Of a stretch of 7,768 nt of DNA, positions 1 to 6,300 are shown in pieces; within the stretch, counting starts at the first letter, position 1; every line of letters starts with the position of its first letter. The translations under genes were made by a program, and so were the position numbers. The stretch lies in contig JACCSL010000625.1 in assembly GCA_013812995.1 (NCBI GenBank), forward strand, positions 1-7,768, written 5' to 3'. This DNA comes from Ardenticatenales bacterium. Lineage in GTDB: Bacteria > Chloroflexota > Anaerolineae > Ardenticatenales > Ardenticatenaceae. The notes under the pieces are model-generated. The model was not told the origin of the DNA, searched no databases, and worked only from the letters and a program-made list of their open reading frames with translations.

Positions 1-95
1 AGCTATATCTCAGAAAGTCCAAATACCTGTACCTTCAGGCGAACTTGTCAGCTAGTTGTAATTTAGGACGGCGCTGGTGTCACGTTTGTTAAACA
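1..95. other. Sequence beyond the IS66 breakpoint, no gene seen
   Basis: This short, AT-richer stretch does not continue the IS66 transposase. On the minus strand the transposase frame leaves the family pattern after His-Ser-Tyr-Leu-Gly and stops six bases later, so the foreign sequence begins at about 95-100. No open frame, tRNA or convincing hairpin is visible here. The segment could be the end of a second mobile element or the old chromosomal target, and the window ends before this can be decided. Confidence 0.4.
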
Positions 96-982
96 CACCC
101 CAGGTAGGAGTGCCAATGGTCATGCACGGCGCGTCCGCCAAAGCTCGGCAAGATGCCAGCCGCCTGCATCCCGACCTGCCCGCGCTTGGCGTGGATGGTG
201 TAATAGGTCAGGTGCGTCGTGCTGGCGACATGCAGCCAGTGCAACTGCCCCGCCACATGCACGCCACTCTCGTCGAAATGGGCCACCGGCGCAGTACGCA
301 GCTGTGCCTGGATCAGGGCGAGGGTCGGGGCGACCTGCGCTTGCAAAGTCGCGTTGGCCTTGAGCACGAGGGCCTCAGCGGGGCGCTGTCCATACAAGTC
401 GCCCAGCAGCTCACAGGTGCGTGCCAGCGGCAGCAGATGGTAGCTGTTCAAATAGCTGGCTTGCGCTTGCAGACGTGGCCCGTACTGGACCGGCTGGGTG
501 ACCTCCGCTGGGAACGCGCCGCTCACGAGCTGCTCACAGGTGGGACACCGCTTGACCTCTGCCCGATGCTCGGTCACTTCGAGGCGCACGGGCGGGAGGT
601 CAAACACCTGGCGCGTCTGGTACGCCTGTGCCACGACCGCCGCCAGATCGCACTCACAATGCGGGCAGGCAAGGACCTCATGCACCTCAATATGGTCGGG
701 GTCCGCTACCTGCGCGAGCGTGTGCCCGGCGTGGCCCGCTTGTCCTCCAGGCGCTCGACCACGGCGCTCCCGCAAGCTACGCGGACTCGGTTTCTTGCTC
801 AGGCCATCGCTACTGGGCGGCTTGCCGCTGTTGCGGCTATCTTTTGCCAGTTGGTCGCGCAGCGCTTGAATCAGCGCTACCTGCGCCGACACCTGCTCGC
901 GCAAGGTTAAGATGAGGCTAATCAGCGTCGCTTGATCCAGTTCCGCGAGTTCTTTGGCGGAGGGTACATGGTCTTGGCTCAT
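89..982 (-). pseudogene. IS66-family transposase, C-terminally truncated
   Basis: This encodes the N-terminal part of a DDE transposase of the IS66 (TnpC) family, 297 residues where intact members usually have about 450-530. In order it shows an N-terminal leucine-rich coiled coil (residues 14-48), the family signature NSGKPPSSDG (51-60), a basic linker with GGQAGHAGH (79-87), a zinc-finger-like region with CPHC (106-109) and CPTC (146-149), and the start of the catalytic domain. The first catalytic Asp is in HFDESG (D237) and the second region is VHDHWHSY (286-293). Two residues later the frame hits TAA. The HALCNAHHLREL-like region and the catalytic Glu are missing, so the protein should be inactive. 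The ATG at 980-982 is the natural family start, although no strong Shine-Dalgarno precedes it. All of this is read from the sequence except the usual length, which is family knowledge. Confidence 0.9.
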
Positions 983-1078
983 AGTTGTCTACTATACGTC
1001 AGGTTCTCTCAACAGCAAGCAGCCAGATGAAGGCTTTCTTTTCAGCTTTCCCTCTCATCCCATGCCTGAGTAGTTACC
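96..1078 (-). mobile_element. Remnant of an IS66-family insertion sequence, one end lost
   Basis: The element runs from a candidate terminal repeat near 1065-1078, through a leader of about 96 bases, into the transposase, and is broken near base 96. No TnpA or TnpB accessory frames are seen, so it belongs to the simpler IS66 branch that carries only the large transposase. The distal third and the other terminal repeat are absent. It lies just downstream of the small lipoprotein gene and points the same way. The inner boundary is clear from loss of family similarity. The outer boundary is inferred from leader length and the remembered terminal sequence. Confidence 0.65.
1065..1078 (-). repeat. 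Candidate IS66 terminal inverted repeat
   Basis: On the minus strand this reads GGTAACTACTCAGG. I recall it as the terminal sequence of transposase-only IS66 elements, and its place about 83 bases before the transposase ATG fits. The matching repeat at the other end is not in the window, so the pairing cannot be tested here. A run of six A residues (minus strand) lies immediately outside it, at 1079-1084. Confidence 0.4.
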
Positions 1079-1109
1079 TTTTTTACACGCATCCCGAAGC
1101 TATGCCAAA

Positions 1110-1538
1110 TTACTTGTTAAGTGTCGTCACCTGATTAGGTGCCATGTTTTCAAGCACCCTATAAACTTCGGGATGGGACTCGATCCTGCCCCTAATCTGA
1201 TCCCGCACTGTTTGCGAAGTTGAAGGGTTGAAATTCAACCCGATAGCTGCATGATTTTCAACAGAAATGATATTGAATACCTCTTGGACCTCAGGTAACA
1301 AATTTACCCCTCGCCCCGACGGGTGTGGTACGTCTAATAACTCTTCATAGAATAATTTAATTTCTTCCTCTGTGGTATCTGTTTGAAAGTAGATCAATAG
1401 ATCGACAGGGATCTCATCACCAATTTGCACTCGGGGTGCATAGAGCGAACACGCTGAAAGGGAAATCAAGTAGAAGAGGGACACACAAATCAGCACTCTA
1501 TGGCTTTGGTAATATATCCAGGATCGAGTTCGCCCCAT
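1110..1538 (-). CDS. Small predicted lipoprotein of unknown function, candidate immunity protein
   Basis: This encodes 142 residues with a lipoprotein signal: a basic start (residues 3-14), a hydrophobic core VLICVSLFYLISLS (15-28) and a lipobox LSAC with Cys30 as the lipidation site. The mature part begins with a short linker and then has two similar halves, each with a strand followed by a helix: VDLLIYFQT then TEEEIKLFYEELL, and AAIGLNFNPS then TVRDQIRGRIESHPEVYRV. This suggests a ferredoxin-like beta-alpha-beta duplication, similar in outline to the extracellular domain of FtsX-type proteins, but I do not recognise the family. The ATG at 1536-1538 is supported by GGAG (1547-1550) eight bases upstream. 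It follows the Rhs-tailed gene by 92 bases on the same strand and is similarly AT-rich, so it may have arrived with the Rhs tail. A role in immunity to that tail is inferred from position only. Confidence 0.7.
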   Translation of the reverse strand: MGRTRSWIYYQSHRVLICVSLFYLISLSACSLYAPRVQIGDEIPVDLLIYFQTDTTEEEIKLFYEELLDVPHPSGRGVNLLPEVQEVFNIISVENHAAIGLNFNPSTSQTVRDQIRGRIESHPEVYRVLENMAPNQVTTLNK

Positions 1539-1572
1539 CTATAACGCTCCATATTTCTAAGATCATCTCCAT

Positions 1573-1615
1573 GTTGGGTATCGCTGGTAGACTTTGGCCT
1601 ACAGCGATACCCAAC
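1573..1615. repeat. Long near-perfect hairpin between the Rhs-tailed gene and the lipoprotein gene
   Basis: The left arm (1573-1590, 18 bases) and right arm (1599-1615, 17 bases) pair throughout apart from one bulged G, around an 8-base loop. No U-tract follows it on either strand, so it is not a classical Rho-independent terminator. It lies 15 bases after the stop codon of the Rhs-tailed gene and 22 bases before the GGAG of the lipoprotein gene, where it could stabilise mRNA, attenuate read-through or be a short palindromic mobile repeat. A small competing stem, CAAC (1612-1615) with GTTG (1622-1625), would borrow four bases of the right arm. Confidence 0.75.
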
Positions 1616-1630
1616 TTTCTGGTTGTTGAA

Positions 1631-3382
1631 TCATCGTTTTTCGTTTGGTGCCAAGGGCGTAAGCCCCACGTGTGGTCCATAGATTGATGAACCCCAGCCC
1701 GTAGTCCAGCCGGAAAAGCGATCAATGTTGTACTTATGTTTCCCATCCTCGTAATAATCAATTTGCAAGGCTGGATAGGGATCTCGGTCCATCGACTTGA
1801 CCCTATAACGGTCCTCCTTTTTATCGTAAGCTAGGGTCATGGAGCCAGAAATGGCTGCTAATAGATTGGAGGATGCATCAAGAATCGCCCCTGCCCCTGA
1901 ACTATCAGCTCCTCCCGGAAGCGTGCTGTTTTGGTAATGCTTTTTCGCTTCGGTCTTTAGTGCTCCTGCGGCCCCGTTTTGCAAACTCCAACTTATATGA
2001 ATATCGCCATTTTCGCTTTGCTTAAGACCGATCTTGTTGTACTCAATATATGGTCCATAACATCCTGCTGCTGTGCAGCTTGGATTGATGTAGGCAGTTC
2101 CAGACAGAACCTTGCCATTGTCGTCCAGGTGAATGTATAGGTATGCTCGGGATAATTGAGGGTCTGAATCCGTGTCATAGCCTCTTCCATCTCCTTCTCC
2201 AAACCCGAATAGGGAAATGTAGGAGGTTGGGATATACCAGTCCACACAGATAACGTTTCCGCTATCTTTGCTTGGCGCGGGGCAATGTCCGCTCGGATCA
2301 GTGTATTTGATAGGATTATTATAAGTATAGGCATAGCGATTAAATGCCTGGGGGTTACCTGCCTCGGGCACAATCGTGTCGGCCTGAATGAACTTACCCA
2401 TCGCTGGATCGTAGTAGCGCGCATTGTAGAAGTAGAGGCCACTACCCGCATCCTGGATTTGCCCCGTGTAGCGGCGCTGGGTGGCAGTGGTGCCGGACTC
2501 ATAGCGGGTTTGCCCCCAGGGCTTGTAGCGCAGTTCGGCCTTGAGGGTGCCATTGCTCGCCAGGGTAACGCTGGTGGAACCGAGGTGGTCACCAACGAGC
2601 CACTCCGGCGTGGCGCTGCCCACACGCAGGGCAATACGCTGCGCGCCTGCGTAGTAGTAGCGGGTGGGGGTGTGCGCGGTGGCACTTATCCTGTACTCGA
2701 AGTGGTTGCCCACATAGAGGGTGGTCACGTCTCCCTCGGTCAGTCGCACGCGCTTGCCATCGCCATCATAGGCCATGCTCATGGCGGGCATGGAGCCACC
2801 CGACTCGCTCATCGCCACCAGGCGGTTCTCGGCATCGTAGCTCAGATTCCGCGTGATAGGCGCAGGGGTCGCGGTGGGCTTGGGCAGTGGGTGGCGCACG
2901 GCATTCGCGCCGTCCTGCGCGGCCTCGTCATCCAGCCACCCCTGCGCGGCGTGGCGATACTCCAGGAGTGTGGCCACCACGAGCAGATTCTCGGGGGTGG
3001 CGAAGTGGCGGCGGCGCTGGCGGGTGATGACCTCCAGCGGCGGCTCGTCCGGCGTCTCGCGCCAGGAGGCAGCGGCGGTGCGCGGCCAGTCAATGCGCCC
3101 GCGTGTCGGAAGCTCCTCGCGCTGTGTCTCGCGGGGAGCGGCAAAGCTCAACCGACGCTTGATGCGTGGCAGGATCGAGCCGAAGAGTTCGTCGCGCAGG
3201 TAGAAGAGTACCGCCAGGTCGCGGACCCGCCGCAGATACGAGTCGTCCAGGTGGGTGGGGTCGGCCTGCCACTCACCAAAGGCGCGCTCGAAGTGCGGGG
3301 GGTGGTGGCGTAGGAGGAGCTCCACCATGCGCCCCTGCATCCAGACGAAGGCGGCCCGCTCGGCCTCGGTTGGCGTGTGCAT
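1631..3382 (-). CDS. McrC/DUF2357-like N-terminus fused in frame to an Rhs core and variable C-terminal domain
   Basis: This is one uninterrupted 583-residue frame made of two unrelated parts. Residues 1-168 resemble the N-terminal half of the McrC-type (DUF2357-like) nuclease partner of McrB ATPases, with GRIDWPRT (95-102) and TPENLLVVATLLEYR (129-143) as the most telling parts. A short Pro/Thr linker (168-176) leads into an Rhs-repeat core (about 179-366, starting NLSYDAENRL and ending TDPSGH) and a 217-residue variable tail. The PD-(D/E)XK nuclease half expected of McrC is missing. The start at 3380-3382 lies nine bases after the McrB-like stop and has a G-rich ribosome site overlapping that stop, as expected for a McrBC operon. 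There is no signal peptide, which is odd for an Rhs protein. It could be a working fusion in which a toxin replaces the nuclease, or a scar left by recombination. The domain calls are from recognition by eye. Confidence 0.8.
   Translation of the reverse strand: MHTPTEAERAAFVWMQGRMVELLLRHHPPHFERAFGEWQADPTHLDDSYLRRVRDLAVLFYLRDELFGSILPRIKRRLSFAAPRETQREELPTRGRIDWPRTAAASWRETPDEPPLEVITRQRRRHFATPENLLVVATLLEYRHAAQGWLDDEAAQDGANAVRHPLPKPTATPAPITRNLSYDAENRLVAMSESGGSMPAMSMAYDGDGKRVRLTEGDVTTLYVGNHFEYRISATAHTPTRYYYAGAQRIALRVGSATPEWLVGDHLGSTSVTLASNGTLKAELRYKPWGQTRYESGTTATQRRYTGQIQDAGSGLYFYNARYYDPAMGKFIQADTIVPEAGNPQAFNRYAYTYNNPIKYTDPSGHCPAPSKDSGNVICVDWYIPTSYISLFGFGEGDGRGYDTDSDPQLSRAYLYIHLDDNGKVLSGTAYINPSCTAAGCYGPYIEYNKIGLKQSENGDIHISWSLQNGAAGALKTEAKKHYQNSTLPGGADSSGAGAILDASSNLLAAISGSMTLAYDKKEDRYRVKSMDRDPYPALQIDYYEDGKHKYNIDRFSGWTTGWGSSIYGPHVGLTPLAPNEKR
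1634..2284 (-). other. Variable C-terminal (toxin-position) domain of the Rhs tail
   Basis: This is 217 residues following the conserved PSGH. Landmarks are a GEGDGRGYDTDSDP stretch (395-408), strands around SRAYLYIHLDDNG (411-423), a Cys pair in CTAAGC (436-441), WSLQNGAAGAL (465-475), SGSMTLAYDKKEDRYRV (512-528), MDRDPYPALQIDYYEDGK (531-548) and a Trp/Gly-rich end FSGWTTGWGSSIYG (556-569). The layout, GDGR early and DPYPALQIDYY late, reminds me of a secreted beta-rich domain seen at the ends of other Rhs and surface proteins, but I cannot name it. The DNA is more AT-rich than the core, which is typical of a swapped Rhs tail. Its toxin role is inferred from position. Confidence 0.6.
2285..2848 (-). 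other. Rhs repeat-associated core domain
   Basis: These are residues 179-366 of the fused protein. Two YD-type repeats are visible (SYDAENRLVAMSE and AYDGDGKRVRL), followed by the core: YYYAGAQRIALR (242-253), VGDHLGSTSVTL (263-274), RYKPWGQTR (285-293), YTGQIQDAGSGLYFYNARYY (305-324) and the closing NRYAYTYNNPIKYTDPSGH (348-366). This is the last part of the shell that encloses the toxin in Rhs/YD proteins, and PSGH-type ends mark where the variable tail begins. The long array of upstream YD repeats that would form the complete cocoon is absent, so only the last few strands of a shell are present. Confidence 0.9.
2879..3382 (-). other. McrC/DUF2357-like N-terminal segment, nuclease half absent
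   Basis: These are residues 1-168 of the fused protein. They are mostly helical and rich in Arg, with a long helical hairpin (residues 5-76), then RGRIDWPRTA (94-103) and RHFATPENLLVV (125-136). In DUF2357/McrC proteins a G-x-I-x-W motif followed by a TPEN motif precedes the nuclease domain and belongs to the part that contacts the McrB ring. The resemblance ends around VRHPLPKP (162-169). Without the nuclease core this segment could at most still bind the McrB-like ATPase. Confidence 0.65.
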
Positions 3383-3397
3383 AACTGCCCCCTACAG
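3383..3397 (-). promoter_or_regulatory. Overlapping stop and ribosome site coupling the McrB-like and McrC-like genes
   Basis: On the minus strand the McrB-like frame ends in TAG, directly followed by GGGGGCAGTT and the ATG of the fused gene. The G-run gives a usable, if not perfect, Shine-Dalgarno region immediately downstream of the stop, so ribosomes leaving the first gene could start the second. There is no room for a separate promoter or terminator. Confidence 0.6.
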
Positions 3398-6300
3398 GCC
3401 GCGTTCGCCCACGAGGGCGCGCAGGCGACGGGCAAAGAGCCCGGACGCGGGCAGAGCCAGCGAGTCGCTGAGTGCAAAGAGGCGTTCTAGCTGTGCATCA
3501 TCGAGCGTGCTATCCGCCGTGGTCGTGATGTTACTTTCTCCCTCTTGGCGCACCTCATCTGCCTCGCGTAAGGTGTGCAGGAGGGCGGCCCGTCTCCCGG
3601 GCGAGAGTTGCTTGAGCAGCTGCCGCACCTGCTCTCCGAAAGCGTCGTTTCCGGCGTATTTCAGGTAGGTCAGGAGCAGCATCTGCTCATCGCGCGTGAG
3701 CACCTGGAGCTGGTCGGCGAGCGTGTCGGCGAGGGCGGCATCCAGTGCCTCTGGCCACGTCATCTCCATGAGGCGACCCGCGAAGAGATTGATGTAGAGC
3801 GCCACGACCTGCGCGGTTCCCAGCTGGCGGAAGAGGCGGATGACCGAGAAGAGTCGCCAGAAGGAATCGAGCGCCGCCTTTGCCTCGTCGCTGGTACCCT
3901 CCACATGATAGCCCGCCGCGTCCCAGAACACATGCACCTCGTCCCCTAGACGCAAGGTGCGCGATCCTGTGTCTTCCTCGATTTCCGCCTCAAACCCTTT
4001 GGCGCGCAGGCGCAAAAGCGCCTGGTAGGCCGCCACGCCCTGCTCGGCCTTCCACTGATCTGGCGGGGGCGGGGAAACATCAATGAAGTCGAAGCGGCGT
4101 TTGAGAGCCTCGCTGATCTGGTTTAGGAAGTGGCGGTCAAAGGAGTTGAGCGTCCCGATGATGCGAAAATCGGCGGGCAGTGGGATGCGTACCTCGCCGC
4201 CGTCCGGCGCAGGCACCGCCAGAAAGGCCTCTTTGCCGCCACTGAGGGTCGTGAGCAGGCTGCCAAAGGCCGCGTCCACCGGCGCACGGGTGAACTCGTC
4301 GATCACCAGCCAGGTGCCACGGTAGCGCTGACCCGCCTCGTCGCGCACCTCGCGCCGTCGGTAACTTTCGGGCAGCCGCTGCCCGTCGTCGGTGTTCTCA
4401 TAATGGCGTAGCACCGCCCGCGTCAGGTGGCCGTGCTGGATGTTGTAGGTGAGCGAGCCGCCCTGGCCGCCCAGGCGGGGACCAATGCCGCCCACCACGT
4501 CCCGCACCCCCCAGTCTTCCGTGGCGGTGACCACCACGGGTAGGTAGCCGTGGCGCGACTCCTCTTGCGAAACCACGGGTTCTTGGTCAGGGTCCGTGGT
4601 CAGGCGTGTGAACGTCCGGGGCGACTCGCGCCAGAAGAGCGTCGGCAGGCGCTGCGCGAGTTCGGTCTTGCCCGTGCCGGGCGGGCCGCTCAGGACCACA
4701 TGCCGCCCGGCCAGGAGCGAGCGCAGGATGCGCCGCACGAGCGCGGAGTCGATCAGCAGCTCCTCGCTAAGCTCAGCGAGGCGGGCCTCCAGCTCCGTGA
4801 CCCGCTGGAGGGCCTGCCCCTCGACAGGAGGCAGGTCGCTCGCCAGCGTGCCTGCGAGCTCGGCCTGGAGGTGCGCCAGGAAGCGGTTGTACAGCTCGGT
4901 GGTGACGTCCGTGCCCGCCAGCGGGGCCAGTGCCGCCGGGGCGGGCTGCCACGTCTCGGCGGCCACCTGGACGAGTCCCGCCTCGGCGTACCAGGCCAGG
5001 AGGCGCGCGGCATCGTCGCCCAGGCGCGGGGCGAAGGTTTCGCGGGGCTGCGGTCCGTCCGCTGCCTGGAGGCGGGCCACGATGGCCCGCGCCGGAAGGT
5101 CGTAGCCCTCTTCCTGGCCCTCGCGCGGTAGGAGCAGGGCCAGGGCGAGCAGGCGCAGGAGTGCGCCCGCGTCGCCTGTCGTGTAGTCTGCCAGGCGGAA
5201 AGTGCCGTCTGGGGCGGGGCGCAGGAGGCGCAACTGGCGGAACTGCTCCACGAACGTCTCCTCGTCTAGTACCGCATCCACGCCCTGCCCGAAGGCGAGC
5301 GCCGCGGCGTGCAGCGTTGTGGCGCTGTAGGGCGCGGCGGGGAGCGACTGGGCAAAATCGCGGAAGGTGGCAAGGGAAGGCCAGGCGTCGGGCAGGCGCG
5401 AGACCCCCTCGTGCTCGTCGGCGGGGTCCGCCACGCCCAGCAGCATCAGCAGTTCCTGGTAGCCGTCGCGCGGCAGCTCGATGACGGTGTTGGGGTTGCG
5501 CAGGCGGTCGAAGAGCAGCTTGTGCTCGGGTGCCTTTAGCGCGTCCAGGAGGGGCACGGGCTCCGCTAGCTCGTCGCTCCAGGCCACGTGCAGGCGGCGG
5601 TGGTAGTCATCCCCGAACAGACCCGGCGGGAAACCCGCGCGTCCCGCCAGCCGCACATCCACCGGGCCACCCGTGACCACGCCCACCCCGCCGATGGTGC
5701 CCTGCTGGACATAGGCCACCACGCGGTCGCCGGGCCGGATGCGCTCGAAGCGCTTCACGCTCGCGTTGGTGCTCTCGATGGGCCAGCTGATGCCAATCGC
5801 CCCGGCCTCGCGCGCCTCGGCCCAGAAGTGGCGCGGGACGTGGATGCGCCAGAAGTGGGCGTCGGTGGCAGCGTGGAGCGCGGATCCCATTGCCTCGTCC
5901 GCCAGCCGCCAGAGTCCCTCGCCCAGGTCCAGGAAGCGCGCATCGCGGCGCAGGGCACTGGCAAGACTCATCTGGTTTGTCCCTTCGACCCAACCCCGCG
6001 CATGGGCACGCTGTAGGAGATCAGCGGTGGAGAGGGCGCTGCCCGCCTCCGCCAGAAGGGAGTATGCCGCATCGTTCGGGGTCATGGTGAGGGCTCCTTG
6101 GACCACCTGGATAATCGTCTGAAAGTCTTCTGGCGGAATGGGGCGGATGCTGAAGCCACGAAAGGCGACCACGAGTCCTTTCGCAAGCCACGGGAGCCGC
6201 CCCATCAGGAAGGCGGCCTCCTGCTTCAGGCGCAGCGGACTGGGGAACTCATGGTGTTCCAGGCGCAAGGTCCAACGAGTTTCGTTTTTCTTCTCCCCGA

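Noticed and set aside
77..910. Open plus-strand frame of 277 codons opposite the IS66 transposase
   Set aside because: It is an antisense shadow: the minus strand carries the full IS66 motif series, while the plus-strand translation has no recognisable domain.
1110..1538. The lipoprotein gene as part of the IS66 element
   Set aside because: It lies outside the candidate terminal repeat at 1065-1078, is AT-rich unlike the transposase, and has no resemblance to IS66 accessory proteins.
1573..1615. The hairpin as a Rho-independent terminator
   Set aside because: The stem is long but neither strand has a run of T residues directly after it.
1498..1761. Minus-strand frame of 87 codons covering the gap between the Rhs-tailed gene and the lipoprotein gene
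   Set aside because: It overlaps both neighbours and reads through the hairpin, with no ribosome site or family resemblance.
2285..3313. Open plus-strand frame of 342 codons opposite the Rhs core and McrC-like segment
   Set aside because: It is Gly/Arg/His-rich antisense of GC-rich coding DNA. It spans two unrelated coding parts of the minus strand and has no domain of its own.
4550..5484. Several overlapping long plus-strand frames opposite the ATPase gene
   Set aside because: They are Arg/Pro/Ala-rich shadows in high-GC DNA. The minus strand holds Walker A, Walker B and sensor motifs in one continuous frame.
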